Shown: positions 9,203 through 16,671 of the stretch, piece after piece
Numbering within the stretch: the first letter of the stretch is position 1
How the letters are laid out: every line of letters begins with the position of its first letter
Origin: Hymenobacter arizonensis
GTDB taxonomy: Bacteria; Bacteroidota; Bacteroidia; Cytophagales; Hymenobacteraceae
Direction of reading: 5' to 3'
Length of the DNA: 64,000 nt
NCBI RefSeq assembly: GCF_900115775.1
Contig: NZ_FOXS01000001.1
Coordinates: 186,001-250,000 of the forward strand
The notes under the pieces: model-generated
Database searches by the model: none
The model's input: the letters and a program-made list of their open reading frames with translations, nothing else
What the model was told of the DNA's origin: nothing
Program-made: the position numbers and the translations under genes

Positions 9203-9242
9203 GTTTACCGCCTAAGCTCATGGCTGAGCTTAGGCGGTAAAC
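9203..9242. terminator. Perfect hairpin between convergent genes
   Basis: Two 18-base arms (9203-9220 and 9225-9242) with a 4-base loop pair without mismatch. It begins 14 bases after the stop of the deacetylase-like gene and lies before the convergent ABC permease stop at 9278. There is no T-run, so it may act as a bidirectional barrier or mRNA end. Confidence 0.7.
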
Positions 9243-9277
9243 CAATTATGCAGTCCTTCCACCACGCAGTAGGCCGG

Positions 9278-11848
9278 TTAGCCTTCTCCGCGCAGCACTT
9301 CCAGTGGGGAGCGGCGCAGCACGTCGCGGCTGTTGAGCAGGCCAATACCGGCAGTGAGAGCAGTCACCAATGCCGCCAGCCCCAGCAAGGGCAAGGTGGC
9401 CGGCCCGAAGCCCACCTCAAACACGAACACGGCTAGGGCCCAGGCCGCCAGCACCGCCAAGCCAATGCCTGCCAGCGCGGCCAGCAGCCCCAGCAGGCCA
9501 TACTCAACCAGTGTAATGCTAAGAATGTCGCGGCGGCTGGCGCCCAGCGTGCGCAGCAGCACGCTTTCGCGCACCCGCTGGTAGCGGCTGATAACCACTG
9601 AGCTACTAAGCACCAGCAGTCCGGTAAGAATGCTGAAGCCTGCCATGAAACGCACCACAAAGGAGATTTTGCCCAGAATGTCCTCCAGCGTTTGCAGTAT
9701 TAGGCCCAGGTCGATGGCCGAGACGTTGGGGAACTCGCGCACCAGCGCCTGCTGCACGGCCGCAAGGGCCTCCGTGCCTTCGGTGTGGGTGAGCAACACG
9801 TGAAACTGCGGGGCCTTTTCCAAAACCCCGGCCGGAAACACTACCAGAAAGCTGGGCTGCACCTGGCTGCGGTCGACTTCGCGGGTGCCGCCCACTATGG
9901 TGCGCAGCGGGGCGCCCTGCACGTTGAAATCCAGAGTGTCGCCCAGCTTTAGCTTGGCACGCTCCAGGTAGCCGTTCTCGACCGAGATAAGCGGGGTGCC
10001 GTCGGCGTCTAGGGCAGGAATTTTGCCGAGTACCAGCTTTTCCGAAGAGTTCAGCGTGTCGCGGTAGGTGACGCGGTACTCGCGAGTGAGCACCCATGGC
10101 GGTACCCCATTCACGGAGTCTTTCTTAATTTCCGAAACCCTGCGGCCGTTGATGGACGTCAGCCGCATCGTGACGATGGGCACGCGCTGCAGCACCGGCA
10201 GCCGCTGCGTCCGGAGCAACTCTTCTACGCCGGCCTGCTGCTCGGGCTGAATGTCAAAAAGCACCAGGTTGGCTTGCGACTCTTTGGAGGCCAGCTGCAC
10301 CCGGCCCAGCAGCAGCGCTTGCGAGAGAAAAAGGGTGGCAAGCAAAAACGTGCCCAAGCCTATGGAAGTGACCAGGGTAAGCGTCTGGTTTTGTGGCCGA
10401 TATAAATTGGCCAGGCCCTGACGCCATACGTAGCCCCAGCCAACCGGGAAAAAGCGGCGCACCAGCGCCATGAGCAAGCGGCCCACGCCGGCCAGGGCTG
10501 CAAAGGCCGCCAGCAGGCCCGCCCCAAAGCCCAGGGTGAGCTTCCAGTCGCGGGTTTGCGAGTAGGCAAATCCCAGAATGAATACCCCAATAATGGCCAT
10601 GACCACCCCGCGCACGGGGTCGGGCGTGGCCGTATCGTCTTCAAAGGCCACGCGCAGCACTCGCAGCGGCGACACGCGCCGGATGCTAAGCAGCGGCAGC
10701 AGCGCAAAGAGCACCGCCATCAGCAGGCCGGTGGCGAGGCCCGTGAGCACCGCCGGCCACGACACGCTCACGGTGATGGCCACCGGGAGGAAGTCGCCCA
10801 GCACCCGTGGCAGCAGGCCCTGCACGGCCGCTCCCAGCGCAGCACCCAGCATCGCGCCCACTAGCCCCAGGCCGGTGGTTTGCACTAAATAAATGAGCAA
10901 GGCCTGGCGTCCGCTGGCACCCAGGCAGCGCAGCACGGCCACGGCGGCCAGCTTTTCGCGCACATACAAATTGACGGCGCTGGCCACGCCCACACAGCCC
11001 AGCAGCAGGGCCACGAAGGCCACCAAGCTCAGGTAGCGGGTGAGGTCGGCGAAGGAGCGGCCAATCTGCTTCTGACGGCTGGCCACGGTATCGGTGTCGA
11101 TGTCGGCCTTGTCGAGGCGAGATTGCAGGGGTTTGATGGCTGCTTCCACGTCGACCCCGGGAGCAAACCGGAACGAGCGCCGGTACTGGACCCGGCTGCC
11201 TTGCTGCACCAGGGCCGTAGCGGCTACCAGCGACTCGGGAATAAAAACCGTGGGCGCCACCGCCGTGCTGATGCCGGTTTGGCCCGGCGTTTTTAGCACC
11301 CGGCCAATGATGGGCAGTGTGACCTTACCAATCTGTACCGAGTCGCCGATTTTGGCGTTGAACTGAGCTAGCAGCACGTCGTCGACTAAGGCGCCGGGCG
11401 CGGCACCCGGCTGCGAAAAGCGTTCGGCCGCCGTGCGGGGCTCGGTTTGCCAATCGCCGTAAAAGAAGCCGCCGTCGCGGGCGCGCACCTGCACCAGGCG
11501 CACTCCGCGGCCGGGGCGAAACTCTACCAGCGAGGCAAAAGCTATTTCCTGCGTGCGGGCCGTGCCAAGGCTATCCAAGGCGGGCTGTAGGTTTTGGGGA
11601 AACCGCCGGCCACCGGATGAGAGCACCAAGTCGGCCCCGACCAGCTCCCGCGCCTGCTCGTTCACGCTCAGGGCCAGGTTGTCGCCAAATGAACGGATGC
11701 CCACGAGGGCCGCAATGCCCAGGATGATGCTGGCCATGAACAGCAGCAGGCGCGCCCGGCTGCGGCGGCTGTCGCGCCAGGCCATGCGCAGCAGCCAGCC
11801 CAGGCCCGGCCGGGCGGTAGGTTGGGGCTTAAGCACTGGGCTGGGCAT
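9278..11848 (-). CDS. ABC transporter permease, YbbP/FtsX-type
   Basis: An 856-residue membrane protein with a cytoplasmic Arg-rich start (MAWRDSRRSRARLL), one N-terminal membrane segment, a large extracytoplasmic domain, and two FtsX-type bundles of three to four helices (about residues 265-410 and 730-850). This duplicated layout is that of the YbbP family, whose members pair with a LolD/YbbA-like ATPase. Its start overlaps the end of the ATPase gene by 20 bases, so the two are translationally coupled. The divergent TesA-like gene next door repeats the E. coli tesA-ybbA-ybbP layout. Export of a lipid or hydrophobic compound is an inference. Confidence 0.9.
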   Translation of the reverse strand: MPSPVLKPQPTARPGLGWLLRMAWRDSRRSRARLLLFMASIILGIAALVGIRSFGDNLALSVNEQARELVGADLVLSSGGRRFPQNLQPALDSLGTARTQEIAFASLVEFRPGRGVRLVQVRARDGGFFYGDWQTEPRTAAERFSQPGAAPGALVDDVLLAQFNAKIGDSVQIGKVTLPIIGRVLKTPGQTGISTAVAPTVFIPESLVAATALVQQGSRVQYRRSFRFAPGVDVEAAIKPLQSRLDKADIDTDTVASRQKQIGRSFADLTRYLSLVAFVALLLGCVGVASAVNLYVREKLAAVAVLRCLGASGRQALLIYLVQTTGLGLVGAMLGAALGAAVQGLLPRVLGDFLPVAITVSVSWPAVLTGLATGLLMAVLFALLPLLSIRRVSPLRVLRVAFEDDTATPDPVRGVVMAIIGVFILGFAYSQTRDWKLTLGFGAGLLAAFAALAGVGRLLMALVRRFFPVGWGYVWRQGLANLYRPQNQTLTLVTSIGLGTFLLATLFLSQALLLGRVQLASKESQANLVLFDIQPEQQAGVEELLRTQRLPVLQRVPIVTMRLTSINGRRVSEIKKDSVNGVPPWVLTREYRVTYRDTLNSSEKLVLGKIPALDADGTPLISVENGYLERAKLKLGDTLDFNVQGAPLRTIVGGTREVDRSQVQPSFLVVFPAGVLEKAPQFHVLLTHTEGTEALAAVQQALVREFPNVSAIDLGLILQTLEDILGKISFVVRFMAGFSILTGLLVLSSSVVISRYQRVRESVLLRTLGASRRDILSITLVEYGLLGLLAALAGIGLAVLAAWALAVFVFEVGFGPATLPLLGLAALVTALTAGIGLLNSRDVLRRSPLEVLRGEG

Positions 11849-12530
11849 AAGTCGTATTTACGTAATCGGCGAGCACGGCACCGCCGCGCAGGCGCAGGGT
11901 GCGCTGGGTGCGGGCGGCCAGCTCCAGGTCGTGCGTCACGAGCACCAGGGTGGTGCCAGCTTCGCGGTTCAGCTCAAACAGTAGGTTGACCACCCGCTCG
12001 CTGGTGTCGGGGTCGAGGTTGCCGGTGGGCTCGTCGGCGAAGAGCAGGGCGGGGCGGTTGGCAAAGGCGCGGGCCAGCGACACGCGCTGCTGTTCGCCGC
12101 CCGAGAGCTGAGCCGGGTAGTGCTGGGCCCGGTCGGCCAGGCCCACGCGGTCGAGCAGGGCCAGGGCAGTTTTGGACGCCCCGCGCTGGCCCCGCAGTTC
12201 GAGTGGCACAAGCACATTTTCCAGGGCCGTGAGGGTGGGCAGGAGCTGGAAGTTCTGGAAAATAAAGCCCACGTGCTGGTTGCGCACGGCGGCGCGCTGG
12301 TCTTCGCTCAGGTTGTCGAGCTGAATGCCATTGACCCACACGCTGCCTGAAGTAGCGCGGTCGAGGCCGGCGCACAATCCCAACAGGGTGGTCTTGCCCG
12401 AGCCCGACGGGCCCACAATGGCAAAAGTGTCGCCCGCCTGGAGCTCAAAGCTCACTGCGTTCAGAACGGTGAGTTCGTGACCGGCGCTGGCGTACGTTTT
12501 GGTGAGGTTATCGACTCGAAGAATGCTCAT
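11829..12530 (-). CDS. ABC transporter ATP-binding protein, YbbA/LolD-type
   Basis: A 233-residue ATPase with Walker A ([12 protein letters not shown]), Q-loop ([16 protein letters not shown]), signature [14 protein letters not shown], Walker B ([12 protein letters not shown]) and the H-loop (LVTHDLELA). These are the hallmarks of the MacB/LolD/YbbA class that works with FtsX-like permeases. The start at 12530 ([13 protein letters not shown]) is chosen over a frame extension to 12548. It is the first gene of a two-gene operon with the permease. Confidence 0.92.
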   Translation of the reverse strand: MSILRVDNLTKTYASAGHELTVLNAVSFELQAGDTFAIVGPSGSGKTTLLGLCAGLDRATSGSVWVNGIQLDNLSEDQRAAVRNQHVGFIFQNFQLLPTLTALENVLVPLELRGQRGASKTALALLDRVGLADRAQHYPAQLSGGEQQRVSLARAFANRPALLFADEPTGNLDPDTSERVVNLLFELNREAGTTLVLVTHDLELAARTQRTLRLRGGAVLADYVNTTYAQPSA

Positions 12531-12732
12531 GCAACAGATAAAAATCAAGAATGTGGTTACTGGGTAGCCCCTGGGCGCACGAGGTGCTCGGGCCCATTGC
12601 GGCTGCTCGGCAACAGAATCGGAGAGGGGCGGGCACGCAACCGGGCCGCTTGTCGTTCGTTACGAGTACAGAAGACGCCAAAACCGGCGCTATGTTTTCC
12701 GCTTTTCCGGGTTTGTGCCCAAAATGCTCTCC

Positions 12733-13485
12733 ATGAATTTCGTTCGCTTGTCCTTTGCCCTGCTGTTTGCCTTCGCCACGGGCGCCTGCAGTTCCGACTC
12801 TTCTACCGACGCCACCACTGCACAGTCTAAGTCTGCAACTGCCAAAGGCCCAGGCCTGCAGCAACGCAGCTCGGCCGGGAAAAGTGTGCTGTTTTTCGGC
12901 AACAGCCTCACCGCGGGCTACGGCGTCGAGCCCGAAGAAGCCTTCCCTGCCTTGGTCGGCAAAAAAATTGATTCGCTGGCCCTTGGTTACGAAGTTATTA
13001 ACGCCGGCTTGAGCGGCGAAACCACTGCCGGGGGGCGCAGCCGCGTGGGCTGGGTGTTGCGCCAGCCGGTAGATGTGTTTGTGCTGGAGCTAGGCGGCAA
13101 CGACGGCCTGCGCGGCCTGCCGCTCACCGACACCCGCCGCAACCTGCAAGCCATCATCGACACGGTGCGCCGCCGCAGCCCCAACGCCCAGATTGTGCTG
13201 GCCGGCATGCAGATTCCTCCCAACCTGGGGGCCTCCTACGCCGCCGATTTTAAAGCCCTCTATCGGGAAATCGCCGACAAAAACGAGCTGGTGCTCATCC
13301 CGTTTCTTCTGGAAGGTGTGGGTGGAAACCGTCGCCTCAACCAGCCCGATGGCATTCATCCCACGCCGGCGGGCCACCGCATTCTGGCCCGCACCGTGTG
13401 GACGGTGCTGCAGCCGCTGCTCGAAGCACAGGCTAGTGCCCAGCAAGCCGCCGATAGCGCGGCGCTGGTTACGCAAGAAGGCTAA
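12733..13485 (+). CDS. TesA-like GDSL/SGNH esterase lipoprotein
   Basis: A 250-residue protein with a lipobox (FATGAC, Cys19) and a Ser/Thr-rich linker, so it is probably membrane-anchored, unlike its soluble paralogue at 6372. Block I is FFGNSLTAGYG (Ser58), then NAGLSGETTAG, LGGNDGLRG and DGIHPTPAGH. It is transcribed divergently from the YbbA/YbbP exporter genes, as tesA is in E. coli, which supports a shared role. In-frame starts at 12715 (GTG) and 12724 exist; 12733 gives the shortest clean lipoprotein signal. Confidence 0.88.
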   Translation: MNFVRLSFALLFAFATGACSSDSSTDATTAQSKSATAKGPGLQQRSSAGKSVLFFGNSLTAGYGVEPEEAFPALVGKKIDSLALGYEVINAGLSGETTAGGRSRVGWVLRQPVDVFVLELGGNDGLRGLPLTDTRRNLQAIIDTVRRRSPNAQIVLAGMQIPPNLGASYAADFKALYREIADKNELVLIPFLLEGVGGNRRLNQPDGIHPTPAGHRILARTVWTVLQPLLEAQASAQQAADSAALVTQEG

Positions 13486-13545
13486 CAACCTGTTGGTTAG
13501 ATTGCCGCTGCACCAAGGTGCAACGGTTGGGAAGCGAGTGGAGAA

Positions 13546-13773
13546 TTAAATTACTCGCAGGCCGTTTACGTCTATCTCGTCGCGCAGCAGTTCCAGGTTG
13601 CGGTAGGTGAGGGGGCGGCCGGCGGCGGTGCTGAGGTCGGGCAAGGCGGCGCGGGCGGCGTCGAGGGTGAGCTGGGTAAACTTGCGCTCGCCGAGGTAGA
13701 TGGCCACCGGGCGGCCCAGGCGACCATTGTGGTCGGCCAGGGCGTGGTCAATTTCGGCCAGGATGGTGCTCAT
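13546..13773 (-). CDS. Small conserved-looking protein of unknown function
   Basis: A 75-residue protein beginning MSTILAEIDHALADHNGRLG. It has no signal or membrane segment. It combines a short helical N-terminus with a strand-rich middle (RPVAIYLGERKFTQL). The frame extends further upstream to 13890, but that part overlaps the promoter region of murI and has poor coding character. Codon use matches its neighbours. I do not recognise the family. Confidence 0.6.
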   Translation of the reverse strand: MSTILAEIDHALADHNGRLGRPVAIYLGERKFTQLTLDAARAALPDLSTAAGRPLTYRNLELLRDEIDVNGLRVI

Positions 13774-13904
13774 AATAAATAGAGATGCAGAATAGGGTCG
13801 AAATATAGGAGCTTTTTGAGAAAACAGAAAGCTTGCTCCCGAAAAAGTTGCACTCTGATGCGGGCCACTCGGTGGCAGTGGGCAAGGCAACCATCAGGCT
13901 CGCC

Positions 13905-13912
13905 TACCTTTG
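13905..13912 (+). promoter_or_regulatory. TAnnTTTG promoter box next to the murI start codon
   Basis: TACCTTTG followed by four bases (CCGC) and then ATG at 13917. This is the same layout as at the ABC-F gene and predicts a leaderless murI transcript. It also decides the start against the frame extension back to 13833. Confidence 0.6.
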
Positions 13913-13916
13913 CCGC

Positions 13917-14768
13917 ATGATTACTGTTGCTTCTGCACCCGCCGTTTCGGCTGCGGCCCTGGCCAACCGGCCGATTGGCATGTTCGACTCTGGCATTGGC
14001 GGACTTACGGTGGCGCGGGCCGTGGCTCGGCGCCTGCCCCACGAGCGGATAGTGTATTTTGGAGATACCGCTCATCTGCCCTACGGCGACAAAAGTGCGG
14101 CCGCCATCCAGGCGTATTCCGTCAAAATATGCGACTTGCTGCTGCGCCAGCACTGCAAGCTCATCATGATTGCCTGCAATTCGGCATCGGCCGCGGCCTA
14201 CGAGCTGGTGCGGGAGTACGTGGGCTCCAAAGCGCGGGTGCTGAACGTTATCGACCCCATTGTGGCGCACCTGGGCCAGGCGTACCCCGGCCGGCGAGTG
14301 GGCCTCATCGGCACCAAGCAAACCGTGAACTCTAACGTTTACAAGAAGAAAGTAGACGAACTGGACGCCGATGTGGACCTGCAGTCGCTGGCCACCCCGC
14401 TGCTTGTGCCCATGATAGAAGAGGGCTTCTTTCAGAACTCCATCAGCGACGATATCATCGGTACCTACCTGGGCAATGCCGCCCTGGCCGACATTGATGC
14501 GCTGGTGCTGGCCTGCACGCATTACCCGCTCATTAAAGACCAGATTGCGCGCTACTACGCCGGCCGCGTCGATGTGCTCGATGCCTCCGACGTAGTAGCG
14601 GCCGATGCCGAAGCCTATCTGGCCGCGCACGGCCTACTGGCCCCGGCCACAGCCACACCGCCAGCCCACCATTTCTACGTGTCGGATTTCACCCGGTCGT
14701 TTGAGGAAAGCACTCGGATATTCTTCGAGCAAAAAGTGCAGTTGGAGCATTACCCCCTCTGGGAGTAG
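13917..14768 (+). CDS. murI: Glutamate racemase
   Basis: A 283-residue cytoplasmic enzyme that interconverts L- and D-glutamate for peptidoglycan. The family landmarks are all present: FDSGIGGLTV with Asp24, the first catalytic Cys87 in IACNSASA, the second Cys200 in LACTHYPL, and YFGDTAHLPYG. The start at 13917 is fixed by the promoter box directly upstream. It stands alone, between convergent and divergent neighbours. Confidence 0.96.
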   Translation: MITVASAPAVSAAALANRPIGMFDSGIGGLTVARAVARRLPHERIVYFGDTAHLPYGDKSAAAIQAYSVKICDLLLRQHCKLIMIACNSASAAAYELVREYVGSKARVLNVIDPIVAHLGQAYPGRRVGLIGTKQTVNSNVYKKKVDELDADVDLQSLATPLLVPMIEEGFFQNSISDDIIGTYLGNAALADIDALVLACTHYPLIKDQIARYYAGRVDVLDASDVVAADAEAYLAAHGLLAPATATPPAHHFYVSDFTRSFEESTRIFFEQKVQLEHYPLWE

Positions 14769-14855
14769 GCGTTGTCCTCTTCCGGAATCCTTACAATCGA
14801 CACAACTGCAGAGGCCTTTTTGCGGTAGCATGGCAGGCAAAAACCAGCAGAATAC

Positions 14856-16667
14856 TTATAGTTTTTCTTCCAACCACAAGTATCCCGCCGCAAGCAGAAA
14901 TAGCCCAAAAAACCAGCTCGCTGGCCAGGGCTCCAGCACGTTTTCCTGCGATAGGGTGCTTGCGGCCGGCATGGCCAGAGCCCGCGCCCCAAAAGCCTGC
15001 TGCCGTGCTTGCTGCTCGGGGCTTTGCCAGGCCGAATCCGGGTACACGTAAAAGTTATGAGTGGTGCGCCCGGGGCCACGCACTTGGTGCCAGCCCGAGG
15101 TAGCAGGCCAAAACTGCGCAGTGCTCCATTCGGGCAGGCGAGTATCCTGGCGCAGGGCGAGCCGCACGGGTGAGCCCGTTGGTAAGGCGGCCACGGTGGG
15201 CTGGCTTTCCGGGAGGGTGGCGGCAAGGTGCAGGGTGAGCGGTTGCGAAGCGCGGGGCCAGCGCGAACCGGTGTTCCAGGCGGCGGCTGGCTGGGCTGGG
15301 GGCACGGCGGCGGCCAGCAGCTGGTTCCAAAACGAAGAATACAGAGGGGCGCGGCCCTGCAATGCCCAACGGAAGGTTTCGGGCACCACCGAAACCACCA
15401 CAAACCCCAGGCCCAGGCGGTGGCTGGCCGCTACCACCGCCTGGCCTGGTCCCGTAACCAACGAGCGCAAGCCCACCGCCGGGCGCAGCTGGGCCGGCAG
15501 GGCTGCCCGGGCTTCTGGCGGCGCATTGGGCCAGGTAAGAACCTGCGGCACAGCCTGGGCTGCGGCGCGGGGCACAATGGTAAACGCTGTGCGCCCGGGA
15601 GTAGCGCGGGGCAGGGGCGCTGCTTCGGCCAGCGCCAGCAAGCCAAGCCGCCCGGCACTGATGGCATTTTGTACCGCCTGTGTTTCCGCTGCCGTGAGGG
15701 CGGCCAGCGTGGGAGCATCGGCAACCAGCACTTTGTAGCGGCTCAGGAGGGCGGGCGTGAGCCGACTCAGCTCTTGGGCCGGTTGGTTCACAAAATCAGT
15801 TTGCACCAGGTTCCGGCTTACGGTAGTGCGCAGGGCCACGGGGTACTGCGCCTCGGCCAAGTGGTTCTTCAAGAACTTGAATTCGAACGCCGGCGTAGCA
15901 GTCAGCAAGAGCACGGCGGGCAGCTGTGAGGTGGTAATTTCTACCGGCAGTGGTTCGGCCGCGAGCAGCTGATTTGCCCGGCGCAGCTGCAGCTTATAAG
16001 TAGCAAGTCCAGCCGTTTTGGGCGAATAGCGGAGCTGAAAAGCTCCGGCACCTGTGGGCAGCGACACTGAGTCGCGCACGGTGCCGGCGGCGCTCAGGCA
16101 CACCCAGGCTGGCTGGCTACCCTTGGGCGAAGCCACGGTGCCCTCCACCTGAAAAGTCTCGCCCAAGGCTACTTTCTGATTCCATAAAGCAGTGCGAAAG
16201 CCAAATGACTCAGGCGGAGCGTGCGCCTGCACCGCCACCTTGCCCAGAGCAGCTAATTCGGCGCCGGGCAGGCCGTGGCCCACCACGTGCACGCGGCGGA
16301 GTGCGGGCCGTTGCTCGGCCAGCGTGAGCAAGCTGGCCAGGGGCCGGGCCTTGGCGGGGGCGGGCTCGCTGCCATAGTACCACAGCGGAGTACCTGCACC
16401 CAGCCGCCGCAAAAGCTGCCGAAGCGTATCGGGCTGGTAGCCATCCGTGAGCAGAATGGCTTCGGCGCGGGCGGCAGGCCGCGAGCGCATGGGTGGGAAG
16501 GCCACCAGCCACAGCGCAGCCGCAGCCACCGCGCCGGCCACCATTCGCATTACCCGCTGCCGCTGCCGGGTGCGCCGCCACGCCCCAACCATCAGCCCGA
16601 GGCCGAGCAGGAGGCAGAACGCCAGCAAAACGTAATAACTGGTAGGATGAAGCGACGTGAATGGCAA
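14856..16667 (-). CDS. Membrane-anchored protein of the MoxR/BatA/DUF4175 cluster, unknown family
   Basis: A 603-residue protein with two N-terminal membrane segments (about residues 11-29 and 43-57), a long extracytoplasmic region rich in beta structure, and a C-terminal membrane segment (WFFGLFLLAAGYLWLEEKL). The middle includes a segment like a class I glutamine-amidotransferase or VWA-adjacent fold (ILLTDGYQPDTLRQLL; VLVADAPTLAALT), but no catalytic residues are clear. It starts 4 bases after the stop of the DUF4175 gene and is the last gene of the block. Its place and topology suggest a subunit of the same envelope complex. Confidence 0.8.
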   Translation of the reverse strand: MPFTSLHPTSYYVLLAFCLLLGLGLMVGAWRRTRQRQRVMRMVAGAVAAAALWLVAFPPMRSRPAARAEAILLTDGYQPDTLRQLLRRLGAGTPLWYYGSEPAPAKARPLASLLTLAEQRPALRRVHVVGHGLPGAELAALGKVAVQAHAPPESFGFRTALWNQKVALGETFQVEGTVASPKGSQPAWVCLSAAGTVRDSVSLPTGAGAFQLRYSPKTAGLATYKLQLRRANQLLAAEPLPVEITTSQLPAVLLLTATPAFEFKFLKNHLAEAQYPVALRTTVSRNLVQTDFVNQPAQELSRLTPALLSRYKVLVADAPTLAALTAAETQAVQNAISAGRLGLLALAEAAPLPRATPGRTAFTIVPRAAAQAVPQVLTWPNAPPEARAALPAQLRPAVGLRSLVTGPGQAVVAASHRLGLGFVVVSVVPETFRWALQGRAPLYSSFWNQLLAAAVPPAQPAAAWNTGSRWPRASQPLTLHLAATLPESQPTVAALPTGSPVRLALRQDTRLPEWSTAQFWPATSGWHQVRGPGRTTHNFYVYPDSAWQSPEQQARQQAFGARALAMPAASTLSQENVLEPWPASWFFGLFLLAAGYLWLEEKL

Positions 16668-16671
16668 AATG

